22,589 bases of DNA from Desulfobacterales bacterium (GCA_020052975.1 JAGVOC010000474.1:1-22589), one strand, 5' to 3'; positions 15,255 through 22,589 are shown, numbered from the stretch's first letter. Program-made: numbers and translations. The notes: generated from the sequence alone by a model not told the origin.

Positions 15255-16850
15255 ATGGAACCTATCCTTTTATACGATACGACTTTAAGAGATGGAACTC
15301 AGGGAGAAAACATCAGTTTTACTGCTGATGAAAAACTGATTATTGCAAGAATGCTGGACGATATAGGCATACATTACATTGAAGGAGGATGGCCCGGTTC
15401 TAATCCCAGGGATAAGCAATTTTTCGACCTCGCACAGCGAACAGAATTTATTAATTCGCGTCTTACCGCTTTCGGCTCAACCCGCAGGCCGGGCATTTCT
15501 CCTGATGATGATCCAAATCTGAAAGCTCTCATTAATAGCGGAACCCCGGCCGTTGCGGTTTTCGGCAAAACATGGGGACTTCACATAGAACAGATAATGG
15601 AAAATACCCTTGAAGAAAATCTTGTGATGATAAGGGATTCCGTAGAATATTTAAAGAACAATAACCGCGAGGTCATATATGATGCCGAACATTTTTTCGA
15701 CGGATACAGAGAAAATCGCGACTATGCCCTGAAAACCCTTGATGCGGCAATAGAAAGCGGGGCTGATTTTATAGTTCTTTGCGACACAAATGGAGGCACT
15801 CTCCCCTTTGAGATTGAGTCAGCTATAGCCGATGTTCAAAAAGTTCTTGGCAAAAAATACCGCAAGAGACATCAGGGCAACAATATCAGAATAGGAATTC
15901 ATACACACAATGATTGCGGACTGGCTGTAGCAAATTCGATTACAGCTGTAAATACCGGTGCCGTGATGGTTCATGGAACCGTAAACGGCTACGGCGAAAG
16001 ATGCGGTAATGCCGATATGACGTCTCTCATACCTATATTTTGTGCAAAAATGGGGAGGCAGTGTTTACCAGAGAAAAGTCTTGCTAAATTGACCAAACTG
16101 TCACGCGTTGTGAGTGAAATGGCCAACATGATTCCGTTGAACAGCAGACCCTTTGTTGGGAAAAGCGCTTTTGCACACAAAGGAGGAATTCATGTCAGCG
16201 CTATCATTAAAGAGCCGAGAGCTTACGAGCATATGCATCCTGATCTTGTCGGAAATACCCGCCGTGTTCTCGTGTCCGATCTTTCAGGAAAAAGCAATGT
16301 GGAATATAAGGCCAGGGAGCTTGGCCTGGAGCTTGGAGGCAACGGATTTGACAGCCGCAAAATCGTTTCTGAAATAAAGCGCCTTGAACAGGAAGGGTAT
16401 CAGTTTGATGTGGCCGATGGTTCCTTTAAAATACTGATCGAAAAGTTTACCGATCAGTTCAAACCTCTTTTCGATCTCGAATCATTCAGGGTTACTGTTG
16501 AAAAAGACAAGGACAAGCCGTGTTCTGCGCATGCAACAATCAAGATTTCCGTTGGAGATAAAAACGAAATAACTGCTGCTGAAGGGCAAGGCCCGGTTGG
16601 AGCTTTGGATAATGCCCTGCGCAAGGCTCTTGGTAATTTTTATCCGGGCCTTGACTCAATGCGTCTTGTTGACTTCAAGGTAAGAGTCATTGATGGCCGG
16701 GAAGGGACTGCCGCAAGAGTAAGGGTTTTCATTGAATCACGAGACAAGGACGACATCTGGAGCACCATAGGCGTTTCTGAAGATATTATCGAAGCAAGCT
16801 GGCATGCTCTCGCTGACAGTTTTCAGTATAAGCTGGCAAAGCACGAATAA
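15255..16850 (+). CDS. cimA: (R)-citramalate synthase
   Basis: CimA condenses pyruvate and acetyl-CoA to citramalate, giving 2-oxobutyrate and isoleucine without threonine. It belongs to the DRE-TIM superfamily: YDTTLRDGTQGENISFT at the N-terminus, EGGWPGSNP, DTNGG, the metal-binding IHTHNDCGLAVANS and VNGYGERCGNAD. A C-terminal regulatory domain (about 400-531) resembles that of LeuA. The GWPGSNP and LRDGTQGENIS forms fit the Geobacter-type citramalate synthase (TIGR00977 family) rather than LeuA or homocitrate synthase. A TTG at 15243 would add four residues, but GGAG at 15245-15248 is 6 bases before the ATG at 15255, so that start is used; length is 531. It lies between ilvC and leuA in the branched-chain operon. 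Confidence 0.92.
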   Translation: MEPILLYDTTLRDGTQGENISFTADEKLIIARMLDDIGIHYIEGGWPGSNPRDKQFFDLAQRTEFINSRLTAFGSTRRPGISPDDDPNLKALINSGTPAVAVFGKTWGLHIEQIMENTLEENLVMIRDSVEYLKNNNREVIYDAEHFFDGYRENRDYALKTLDAAIESGADFIVLCDTNGGTLPFEIESAIADVQKVLGKKYRKRHQGNNIRIGIHTHNDCGLAVANSITAVNTGAVMVHGTVNGYGERCGNADMTSLIPIFCAKMGRQCLPEKSLAKLTKLSRVVSEMANMIPLNSRPFVGKSAFAHKGGIHVSAIIKEPRAYEHMHPDLVGNTRRVLVSDLSGKSNVEYKARELGLELGGNGFDSRKIVSEIKRLEQEGYQFDVADGSFKILIEKFTDQFKPLFDLESFRVTVEKDKDKPCSAHATIKISVGDKNEITAAEGQGPVGALDNALRKALGNFYPGLDSMRLVDFKVRVIDGREGTAARVRVFIESRDKDDIWSTIGVSEDIIEASWHALADSFQYKLAKHE

Positions 16851-16902
16851 AGGGAACATGGGGACAGACTTGTTACGGGTCTGCAAAAAAAGGAATAGGA
16901 AA
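16851..16902 (+). other. cimA-leuA gap with a small hairpin and GGGGACAGACTTGTT motif
   Basis: The 52-base gap holds CATGGGGACAGACTTGTT and a hairpin CAGAC (16865-16869)/GTCTG (16879-16883), followed by seven As. The motif resembles sequences I recall next to REP-associated (IS200-like) transposases, so it may be a remnant. No transposase is present and the match is short. Confidence 0.3.
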
Positions 16903-18441
16903 ATGAGTGAACGCATATATATTTTTGACACAACCTTAAGAGACGGCGAACAATCGCCAGGTGCAAGCATGAATACCGCAGAAAAATTGAGAATTGCATT
17001 GCAGCTTGAGAAACTTGGCGTTGATGTTCTTGAAGCCGGCTTTCCGGCAGCTTCAGATGGTGATTTCGAAGCTGTCTCAAAAATAGCCGAAAAATTAAAA
17101 AATACGGAGATAGCAGCTTTGGCGCGTTCATCCAAATCCGATATAGACCGCGCGTGGGAAGCAGTTAAAGGAGCCGCAAAACCAAGAATACACACATTTA
17201 TTGCAACTTCAGATATCCACATGAAATACAAGCTGAATATGAACAGGGGTGAGGTCATACAAAAAGCCGTGGAAGCAGTTCGATATGCCAAAGCATACAC
17301 AGGAAATGTAGAATTTTCGGCAGAAGACGGGTCGAGAAGCGACCGTGATTTTTTATGCAAAGTTTTTGAAGCGGTTATTGAATCGGGTGCAGCAATCGTA
17401 AATCTTCCGGATACTGTCGGTTATGCCATACCATCCGAGTTTGGCAACCTTGTAAAATACGTGATTGATCACACTCCGAATATTTCCAAAGCAATATTAA
17501 GTGTTCACTGCCACAATGATCTTGGCCTTGCGACTGCCAACACCATTGCAGCAATTTCAGCCGGAGCAAGACAGGCTGAGGTTACCATAAACGGAATAGG
17601 AGAAAGGGCAGGAAACGCCTCCCTGGAAGAGCTGGTAATGGCCCTCCACACAAGGCCCAATTATCTTTTATTATCTTCGAACATAAAAACGGAATTTATT
17701 TATCCTACAAGCAGGCTCGTCAGCATGATAACAGGCATCACAGTTCAGCCGAACAAGGCGGTTGTCGGAGCAAATGCATTCCTTCATGAAGCAGGTATTC
17801 ATCAGGACGGCATGCTTAAGAATCCTATGACATATGAAATAATGAAACCGGAAACAATCGGGCTAAGTACAAGCAGGCTTGTTCTTGGAAAACATTCCGG
17901 AAGGCATGCTCTTCGTTCACAATTAAAAGAGCTCGGATATGACCTTTCTGATGACGAGCTTAAAATCATATTCTCCAAGTTCAAGGAACTGGCAGATAAG
18001 AAGAAAAATATTGTTGATGAAGATTTGGAGGTTCTCGTAACCGAAGGAATTCTTCGCACGACAGACACCTTCCGGCTTGAATACCTTCATGTAACAAGCG
18101 GCACAACAGTTCTTCCCATGGCAAGCGTCAAGCTATCAATCAACGGCCGGTCCGTAAAAGGGGCAGACTATGGAAACGGTCCCGTCGATTCAGCTTTCAA
18201 AACAATAGCAGCCCTTACCGGAACCAATTCCGAGTTATTAAGATTTTCGGTAAGCGCAATCACGGGCGGAACTGACGCCCAGGGTGAAGTGACCGTGCGT
18301 TTAGGAGAAAAAGGCCTCATCGCACTTGGGAGAGGGGCGGATCCGGATATCATCACCGCAAGCGCGAAGGCGTATATTAACGGCTTAAACAGGCTTGAAT
18401 ATCTCAAAAACCATCCTTCAAAAACGCCCGAAGCCTTATAG
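16903..18441 (+). CDS. leuA: 2-isopropylmalate synthase
   Basis: LeuA condenses acetyl-CoA with 2-oxoisovalerate, the committed step to leucine. Domains in order: TIM-barrel catalytic domain starting FDTTLRDGEQSPGASM, with LEAGFPAAS, the metal-binding SVHCHNDLGLATANT and NGIGERAGNASLEE; a linker with NAFLHEAGIHQDGMLK and GKHSGRHAL; and the C-terminal leucine-binding allosteric domain (about 390-500) with GADYGNGPVDSAFKTI. Length is 512, typical. Upstream in-frame ATGs, from 16804, lie in the end of cimA and the gap and give a non-family N-terminus; AGGAATAGGA just before the ATG at 16903 decides the start. It is the last gene of the operon. leuCDB and ilvE are not in the window. Confidence 0.96.
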   Translation: MSERIYIFDTTLRDGEQSPGASMNTAEKLRIALQLEKLGVDVLEAGFPAASDGDFEAVSKIAEKLKNTEIAALARSSKSDIDRAWEAVKGAAKPRIHTFIATSDIHMKYKLNMNRGEVIQKAVEAVRYAKAYTGNVEFSAEDGSRSDRDFLCKVFEAVIESGAAIVNLPDTVGYAIPSEFGNLVKYVIDHTPNISKAILSVHCHNDLGLATANTIAAISAGARQAEVTINGIGERAGNASLEELVMALHTRPNYLLLSSNIKTEFIYPTSRLVSMITGITVQPNKAVVGANAFLHEAGIHQDGMLKNPMTYEIMKPETIGLSTSRLVLGKHSGRHALRSQLKELGYDLSDDELKIIFSKFKELADKKKNIVDEDLEVLVTEGILRTTDTFRLEYLHVTSGTTVLPMASVKLSINGRSVKGADYGNGPVDSAFKTIAALTGTNSELLRFSVSAITGGTDAQGEVTVRLGEKGLIALGRGADPDIITASAKAYINGLNRLEYLKNHPSKTPEAL

Positions 18442-18451
18442 AAATGAAAAA

Positions 18452-18556
18452 GGGTTCAGGGATTCGAGGGGTCAAGTATTTGTTTTCTGCCGATTTTATC
18501 AAGGCAATATATTCATCCTTGCACTTGAATCCCTGAACCCTTGACCCCTTGAACCC
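18452..18556. repeat. Octamer-phased palindromic element, copy 2, between convergent genes
   Basis: The left arm has three GGNNTCNA octamers (18452-18475) plus GT; the right arm has CAC (18522-18524) plus four reverse-complement octamers (18525-18556). Length is 105 bp, close to the 103 bp of copy 1, with an unrelated centre. It fills the gap between leuA (+) and the YtfJ-like gene (-). On the minus strand the hairpin is followed by TTTTT (complement of 18447-18451), so it may serve as terminator for the minus-strand operon. Confidence 0.85.
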
Positions 18557-18566
18557 TTATAATTTA

Positions 18567-19097
18567 CTATTCTTTCTGAAGATCGATAGCCAGTTTTACA
18601 ATTTCAGCAACCTTTTCATTCGGAACCCGTCCGCGGAAGATATACCTGCAAACGCGGTTTTTATCCAGAAGAATAACATTTGAAGTATCTATTCCAAGAC
18701 CCCAGGCTTTTCTTAACGATGCATCATAGTCGAAAAGAATCGTTGTATTGAATTTTTTTGCCTTTCTTCCGGCTATGGCCCGTATTGCGACATTCGGCTT
18801 CCATGTGGCGGCACAATCGGCAATGCCTATTCCCTTGTAAGTTTCATCCTTGAGAAGGCCGTCATCTTTCGCCTTCTTCATGGCATCTGCAAAATGTTCA
18901 TTTAAATCCGCTTCATCAGGGTCGACATATGTTACAAGAAACACCTTTCCAGACCAGGATTCCATGGTAAATACCTTTTCATCTGCATCCTTAAAAGACC
19001 AGTCCGAAGCTTTTGCCCCGACCTTTAGTTCATCTGCAAATGCAGCACCTCCGGCAAGAAAAACAAACGCAACCAGCAAAAATAAAAATCTTTTCAT
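18567..19097 (-). CDS. Secreted YtfJ-like thioredoxin-fold protein
   Basis: This 176-residue protein has a clear signal peptide (KR, hydrophobic residues 4-18, cleavage likely after AFA at 21), so it is exported, probably to the periplasm. The mature part starts with an AhpC/TlpA-like layout (LKVGAKASDWSFKDADEKVF, then the strand GKVFLVTYVDP). It has no Cys-x-x-Cys; its two cysteines (in IADCAATW and RVCRYIF) are far apart. The pattern KKFNTTILFDYDASLRKAWGL ... NVILLDKNRVCRYIFRGRVPNEKV fits the YtfJ family (PF09695), whose function is unknown. AAGGAGG (complement of 19105-19111) lies 7 bases before the start. It is probably the last gene of the minus-strand unit, 23 bases after pyrD. Confidence 0.75.
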   Translation of the reverse strand: MKRFLFLLVAFVFLAGGAAFADELKVGAKASDWSFKDADEKVFTMESWSGKVFLVTYVDPDEADLNEHFADAMKKAKDDGLLKDETYKGIGIADCAATWKPNVAIRAIAGRKAKKFNTTILFDYDASLRKAWGLGIDTSNVILLDKNRVCRYIFRGRVPNEKVAEIVKLAIDLQKE

Positions 19098-19120
19098 TAA
19101 AAAGCCTCCTTCTTCTTTAG

Positions 19121-20065
19121 TTAGTGTTCATCTGTATCAAGTGTGCCTATAATTTCAGAAAGAGAGGAAATGTTTCTATCCGTCAGATATTTTTCTATCC
19201 CTTCTATTATGTCGATAGTCGTCCTCGGATTAACAAAATTTGCAGTACCGATTTGAACAGCCGTTGCTCCTGCAATAAAAAACTCGACAGCATCTTCAGC
19301 AGAAAATATTCCTCCAACACCTATGACCGGCACCTTCACTTTCTGAGCGACCTGCCAGACCATTCGCAAGGCAATAGGCTTGATTGCAGGCCCTGAAAGC
19401 CCTCCCGTGATATTTGCAAGCCTTGGTCGCCTTGTATTAATATCTATTGCCATGCCTGTTATGGTATTTATAAGAGAGAGTGAATCGGCGCCGGCTTCAA
19501 CCGCACTTTCCGCTATTTCTGTAATATCGGTTACATTAGGGGAAAGCTTGACTATAAGAGTTTTAGTCGTTTTTCCCCTAACCGCTTTAGTTACTTTATA
19601 AGCCGATTTTGCTTTTATTCCAAAGGCAATTCCGCCCTTTTTTACATTGGGACAGGATATATTAACCTCAATTGCCGCAATCTCCCCGTTATCTTCAATA
19701 ATTTCAGCAAGCCTTGCATATTCATCTATGCTTTTTCCATAAATATTTACAATGACCGGAGTGGAAAGAGTTTTAAGGAAAGGAAGTTTTTTATTTATGA
19801 ATGCATCAATACCTATATTTTCAAGACCTATGGCATTCAGCATCCCGCATGGCGTTTCAACAACGCGGGGTGGCTTGTTGCCCTTGGAAGGTTCGAGAGA
19901 CAAGCCCTTAACTATTATAGCACCTATCCGGTTTAAATCAACCAGAGATCCGAACTCTTCACCATACCCGAATGTGCCTGAGGCCGTAATTACAGGGTTT
20001 TTAAGTATTATTCCGCCGATGCTTGTTCTCAGATCGGGTTGTTTACTCATAAGGGGCACCGACAT
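19121..20065 (-). CDS. pyrD: Dihydroorotate dehydrogenase, class 1B catalytic subunit
   Basis: PyrD oxidises dihydroorotate to orotate in pyrimidine synthesis, using FMN. The catalytic base is a cysteine (C138 in VNISCPNV), which marks class 1; the overall form, with NPVITASGTFGYGEEF at the start, LINTITGMAIDINTRRP and GVGGIFSAEDAVEFFIAGATAVQIGTAN, is that of PyrDB, the NAD-linked class 1B enzyme. Class 1B normally needs the PyrK Fe-S/FAD subunit, which is not adjacent here. The 314 residues are full length. The start at 20065 has only a weak GAGAAG site; an internal ATG at 20050 has none, so the longer form is kept. It begins 18 bases after pilC ends, suggesting translational linkage. Confidence 0.94.
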   Translation of the reverse strand: MSVPLMSKQPDLRTSIGGIILKNPVITASGTFGYGEEFGSLVDLNRIGAIIVKGLSLEPSKGNKPPRVVETPCGMLNAIGLENIGIDAFINKKLPFLKTLSTPVIVNIYGKSIDEYARLAEIIEDNGEIAAIEVNISCPNVKKGGIAFGIKAKSAYKVTKAVRGKTTKTLIVKLSPNVTDITEIAESAVEAGADSLSLINTITGMAIDINTRRPRLANITGGLSGPAIKPIALRMVWQVAQKVKVPVIGVGGIFSAEDAVEFFIAGATAVQIGTANFVNPRTTIDIIEGIEKYLTDRNISSLSEIIGTLDTDEH

Positions 20066-20083
20066 TCTTCTCGAAGGTTGTCA

Positions 20084-21295
20084 TTACCCACCAATCGCTC
20101 CGGCCATCTTAAATATCGGAAGGTACATTGCTATAACCAAACCTCCGATAGTTACACCAAGAAAAACCAGCATGAAAGGCTCAATCAGCGCAGTCAGGTT
20201 TTCAACAGCCTGATCAACCTCCTCATCGTAGAAATCCGCAATCTTTCCAAGCATTGCATCAAGGGCACCGGTTGACTCTCCCACGGCGATCATCTGGCAT
20301 ACCATCGAAGGGAAAACGCCGCTTTCTAAAAGAGGATCGGCCATGGTCCGGCCTTCCGTAATACCTGACCGAACTTCATATACGGCCCTTTCTATTGTCT
20401 TGTTTCCGGCAGTCTTCGCAACAATATCAAGCGCCTCCAATATAGCAACTCCACTTGAAAGCATTGTTCCCATAGTACGGGTAAATTTGGCAACTGCAAC
20501 TTTACGCAAAAGAACTCCAAAAACAGGGAGCCTGAGGAATATATCATCCATGATAATGCGTCCTCTTTCAGTTTTGTAAAATTTCCTGTATGCAAATATA
20601 AAGAGGATAACAGCCACGATTAGATATATTATCTTCCCTTTAACAAACTCGCTCGCATTGACTACTATCTGTGTTGGAACTGGAAGCTCGCCGCCAAAAT
20701 CAGCAAACATCTCCTGAAATACAGGAATAACAAAAACAAGAATCACGATAAGTACGATAGCAGCAATAATGAGAGTAACTATGGGGTAAACCATGGCGCC
20801 CTTAACCTGACCTTTTAGTTTTGCCGCTTTTTCCATGTATGCGGCAAGCCGCTGTAAAATCACATCCAGTATGCCGCCGGCCTCACCGGCAGCTATCATA
20901 TTCACAAAAAGATCGTCAAAATGTTTCGGATATTTTTTCAAGGCCTCGGCAAGGGTTGACCCGCTTTCAACTGCTTCTTTAATCCGCTTAAGCATAATTT
21001 TAAAAGTCTTGTTTTCCTGCTGGGCATAAAGGATATCGATACACTGAATAATGGGAAGACCTGCATCAATCATGGTGGAAAATTGTCTGGCAAGAAGAAT
21101 GATATCCGATTCCTTAACTTTAGGCTGTAGAAAGGCAATATTTTCGAAAAGATCCTTGGGTTTCACCTTTATTTTGATTGGTGTGATTTTCTGTGCGTTA
21201 AGCCTGTTCTTAACAGCTTCTTCATTAGATACTTCCATCTCCCCTTTTTGGATCTTGCCTTTCCTGTTCTTCCCTGTCCACTGATAAATGGGCAT
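20084..21295 (-). CDS. pilC: Type IV pilus / type II secretion inner-membrane protein (PilC/GspF)
   Basis: PilC/GspF is the inner-membrane platform that couples the assembly ATPase to pilin or pseudopilin assembly. The 403 residues start MPIYQWTGKNRKGKIQKGEM, the family N-terminus, and contain two T2SSF domains (about 70-193 and 272-395). Each has a repeat of LARQFSTMIDAGLPI / FTRTMGTMLSSGVAI and AAGEAGGILDVIL / AVGESTGALDAML. Three TM helices are at about 170-192, 220-238 and 373-397. The C-terminus LPIFKMAGAIGG is typical of PilC. AAGGGGGG lies 7 bases before the start. No pilB, pilT or pilin genes are nearby, so pilus versus secretion use is not settled. Confidence 0.93.
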   Translation of the reverse strand: MPIYQWTGKNRKGKIQKGEMEVSNEEAVKNRLNAQKITPIKIKVKPKDLFENIAFLQPKVKESDIILLARQFSTMIDAGLPIIQCIDILYAQQENKTFKIMLKRIKEAVESGSTLAEALKKYPKHFDDLFVNMIAAGEAGGILDVILQRLAAYMEKAAKLKGQVKGAMVYPIVTLIIAAIVLIVILVFVIPVFQEMFADFGGELPVPTQIVVNASEFVKGKIIYLIVAVILFIFAYRKFYKTERGRIIMDDIFLRLPVFGVLLRKVAVAKFTRTMGTMLSSGVAILEALDIVAKTAGNKTIERAVYEVRSGITEGRTMADPLLESGVFPSMVCQMIAVGESTGALDAMLGKIADFYDEEVDQAVENLTALIEPFMLVFLGVTIGGLVIAMYLPIFKMAGAIGG

Positions 21296-21374
21296 AATAG
21301 ACCCCCCTTGCTATTGGAAAAGATATGGAAACCAATAAGTTGCCTTCATAAAAAGTCAAAAAAAGAACGATAAT

Positions 21375-22328
21375 CTATCTTTTATCTCTCTTCAAAAAAT
21401 AAAAAACACCCCTTGGCATGCTGATTTTGCTTATTTCTCCATTTTCATAAAGTTTATCAAGATGTTTTTTCGCATCGTTTTCATTTATATTCAATATACG
21501 GGAAACATCCTCCGCAGTACAAGGCCTTCGTTTAACAGTTGATATAATGAATTCTCTGAAATCTTTGCCTGATATCTTCCCGGATGCTTCCGGTTTATTG
21601 ATAACCAAGGCGTTACGAAGATATCCTGCAATATCCGTCAGAAAAGACTCTTCAACAGGTTCTACCCATGTTTCTGTTCCCGGCCTGTCAAGAGTATTCA
21701 AATGAATTCTGTCAGGCCTGACAAGCTTCAGTATCTCCCTGATCTTTTTAAGTTCTGTATCTTTATCATTCAACCCCTTGACGATAAAAACTTCAACCCA
21801 TAATTGATTTGAATAAATTTTTCTGAAACTGACCAGTCCGTCTATTATTTTGGACATTTCAAGAGCTTGATGCGGCCTGTTGATACGAATAAAATTTTCA
21901 ACAGACCCTGCATCTAGCGAAACTTTCACGACATCCGCATCAAGAATCTGCGTTCTGACCTCGGGATCAAACAAAAGGGTGCCATTAGTCAGCACAGCCA
22001 CACTGTACTCCGGATATTTGCATTTCAAATACCGGATCAGGTCACCAATTTGTTTGTGTAGAGTTGGTTCACCCGAGCCTGAAAAGGTGACAAAGTCAAG
22101 CTTTGGCCCTTGTGATAAAAAATCCTTTAACTCGGATTTAACCTTTTCGACAGGGACATACTCTTTTCTTTCAAGAGTGAGATTCCCTGTCCTGCCGCAT
22201 TCGCAATATATACAGTCAAGTGTACAGGTTTTTGCGGGCAAAAGATCCACGCCCAGAGATATCCCCAGCCGCCTTGACGGTACAGGACCAAAAATATACC
22301 TGTATCCTGAATTCAGTTTATTATCCAT
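21375..22328 (-). CDS. Radical SAM protein of the COG0731 type
   Basis: This 317-residue protein has the radical SAM cluster motif C35-x3-C39-x2-C42 (KTCTLDCIYCECG), preceded by FGPVPSRRLGISLGVDLLP, which is characteristic of the COG0731 group. The SAM-binding FSGSGEPTLH follows at about 102-111, then LTNGTLL and VSLDAG strands of the barrel. The C-terminal 60 residues (KDFREFIISTVKRRPCTAEDVSRILNIN ...) look like a winged-helix domain. Members are annotated as wyosine-base-formation-like, but that tRNA role is archaeal, so the substrate here is unknown. The start at 22328 has no clear ribosome site and lies six bases from a repeat terminus. pilC follows 79 bases downstream. Confidence 0.85.
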   Translation of the reverse strand: MDNKLNSGYRYIFGPVPSRRLGISLGVDLLPAKTCTLDCIYCECGRTGNLTLERKEYVPVEKVKSELKDFLSQGPKLDFVTFSGSGEPTLHKQIGDLIRYLKCKYPEYSVAVLTNGTLLFDPEVRTQILDADVVKVSLDAGSVENFIRINRPHQALEMSKIIDGLVSFRKIYSNQLWVEVFIVKGLNDKDTELKKIREILKLVRPDRIHLNTLDRPGTETWVEPVEESFLTDIAGYLRNALVINKPEASGKISGKDFREFIISTVKRRPCTAEDVSRILNINENDAKKHLDKLYENGEISKISMPRGVFYFLKRDKR

Positions 22329-22333
22329 TATGT

Positions 22334-22354
22334 ACTTTTTACGAGAGCATCAAA
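22334..22354. repeat. Solo terminus of a MITE-like element next to the radical SAM start
   Basis: The reverse complement of this 21-base segment matches 17 of 21 positions of the left terminus of the element at 22479-22499; both share TCGTAAAAAGT and TTTGA. The two termini face away from each other across 124 bases, so this is likely the right end of another, mostly lost, copy. It falls in the 5' UTR of the radical SAM gene. Confidence 0.5.
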
Positions 22355-22363
22355 ATCTTTGTA

Positions 22364-22392
22364 TTTATAACATAATTGAAACAAAACAACAA
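22364..22392 (-). promoter_or_regulatory. Possible promoter of the radical SAM gene
   Basis: On the minus strand TATAAA (complement of 22364-22369) is preceded by a 17-bp spacer and TTGTTG (complement of 22387-22392). The -10 box is good, the -35 box weak. Confidence 0.3.
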
Positions 22393-22410
22393 TAGTTTTA
22401 AATAACATCT

Positions 22411-22431
22411 TGAGCTTGATAAACTTGCTCA
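22411..22431. promoter_or_regulatory. Small inverted repeat TGAGC-N11-GCTCA
   Basis: TGAGC (22411-22415) and GCTCA (22427-22431) form a short perfect inverted repeat in the gap upstream of the radical SAM gene. A plus-strand promoter-like pair, TTGATA (22416-22421) and TATGAT (22440-22445) with 18-bp spacing, overlaps it. It could be an operator, but the arms are short. Confidence 0.25.
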
Positions 22432-22479
22432 TATATGTATATGATAAGATTTTATATTTGAACAAAGCATCAAACAGGT

Positions 22480-22589
22480 TTGACGGCTTCGTAAAAAGTC
22501 ATTCTGCTGTGTTGCGCTTCATCTTTCGTCATTGCAGCGTACCAATATGTACGCTTCATTCCTCAAGATTCGCGCGCCTTGCATAATGA
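22480..22589. mobile_element. MITE-like palindromic element, left 110 bp (cut by window end)
   Basis: The element begins TTGACGGCTTCGTAAAAAG (22480-22498). Its centre is GCGTAC (22537-22542)/GTACGC (22549-22554). The last five bases of the window, AATGA (22585-22589), are the reverse complement of TCATT (22499-22503), and GCATAATGA matches the inverse of 22499-22507 at 8 of 9 positions. The element is therefore a long imperfect palindrome of about 129 bp, ending near 22608. It has no ORF. I recall highly similar dispersed repeats in Desulfobacterota genomes. Confidence 0.75.

Noticed and set aside
16804..16902. Upstream ATGs that would extend leuA into the end of cimA.
   Set aside because: The extension has no similarity to LeuA, and the ribosome site and MSERIYIFDTTLRDGEQ start fit 16903.
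16737..17360. A 207-codon open frame on the minus strand opposite cimA/leuA.
   Set aside because: It lies antisense to two clearly conserved enzymes, has no recognisable domain, and is a shadow of their codon pattern.
19752..20213. A 153-codon plus-strand frame opposite pyrD and pilC.
   Set aside because: It overlaps two well-supported genes on the other strand and has no domain or ribosome site.
21340..21358. TTGCCTTCATAAAAAGTCA between the radical SAM gene and pilC resembles the MITE terminus at 22480.
   Set aside because: The alignment needs three gaps and a mismatch in an AT-rich tract; chance is as likely as homology.

Overview
The window is a gene-dense bacterial chromosome segment of moderate GC. 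It most resembles a Gram-negative, anaerobic Desulfobacterota (Deltaproteobacteria) genome, probably near Desulfobacterales. That placement is inferred from recalled similarity of SecD, PurB and the Geobacter-type citramalate synthase, and from three kinds of intergenic palindromic repeat of a sort I associate with this group. No rRNA, tRNA, CRISPR array, complete IS or phage gene was seen.

Region 1 (1-9846, all + strand) is housekeeping: the 3' end of an RNase E/G gene, a repeat-rich gap, purB, the preprotein translocase genes yajC-secD-secF, dprA, topA, and a metallo-beta-lactamase-fold hydrolase directly behind topA.

Region 2 (9847-18441, + strand) is the most informative part. A 366-base leader contains a consensus -35 box, a 21-bp palindrome placed like an operator, a 34-codon leader peptide very rich in Ile, Val and Leu codons, and a strong intrinsic terminator. 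A 12-base segment at the end of the leader ORF can pair with the 5' half of that terminator as an antiterminator. This is the layout of ribosome-mediated attenuation. It precedes ilvD-ilvB-ilvN-ilvC-cimA-leuA, which supplies the common Ile/Val enzymes, the citramalate entry to isoleucine (2-oxobutyrate without threonine) and the first committed step to leucine. The IlvC is of a type I associate with Bacteroidetes.

Region 3 (18442-22328, - strand, convergent with region 2) reads from right to left: a radical SAM protein of the COG0731 type, a PilC/GspF inner-membrane protein, a class 1B dihydroorotate dehydrogenase, and a secreted YtfJ-like thioredoxin-fold protein. A palindromic repeat lies between the convergent transcription units. 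The last 110 bases are the left part of a MITE-like element cut off by the window edge.

I found no clearly new multi-gene system. The best candidates for a second look are the ilv attenuator with its overlapping palindrome and the 8-base-phased palindromic repeat family.
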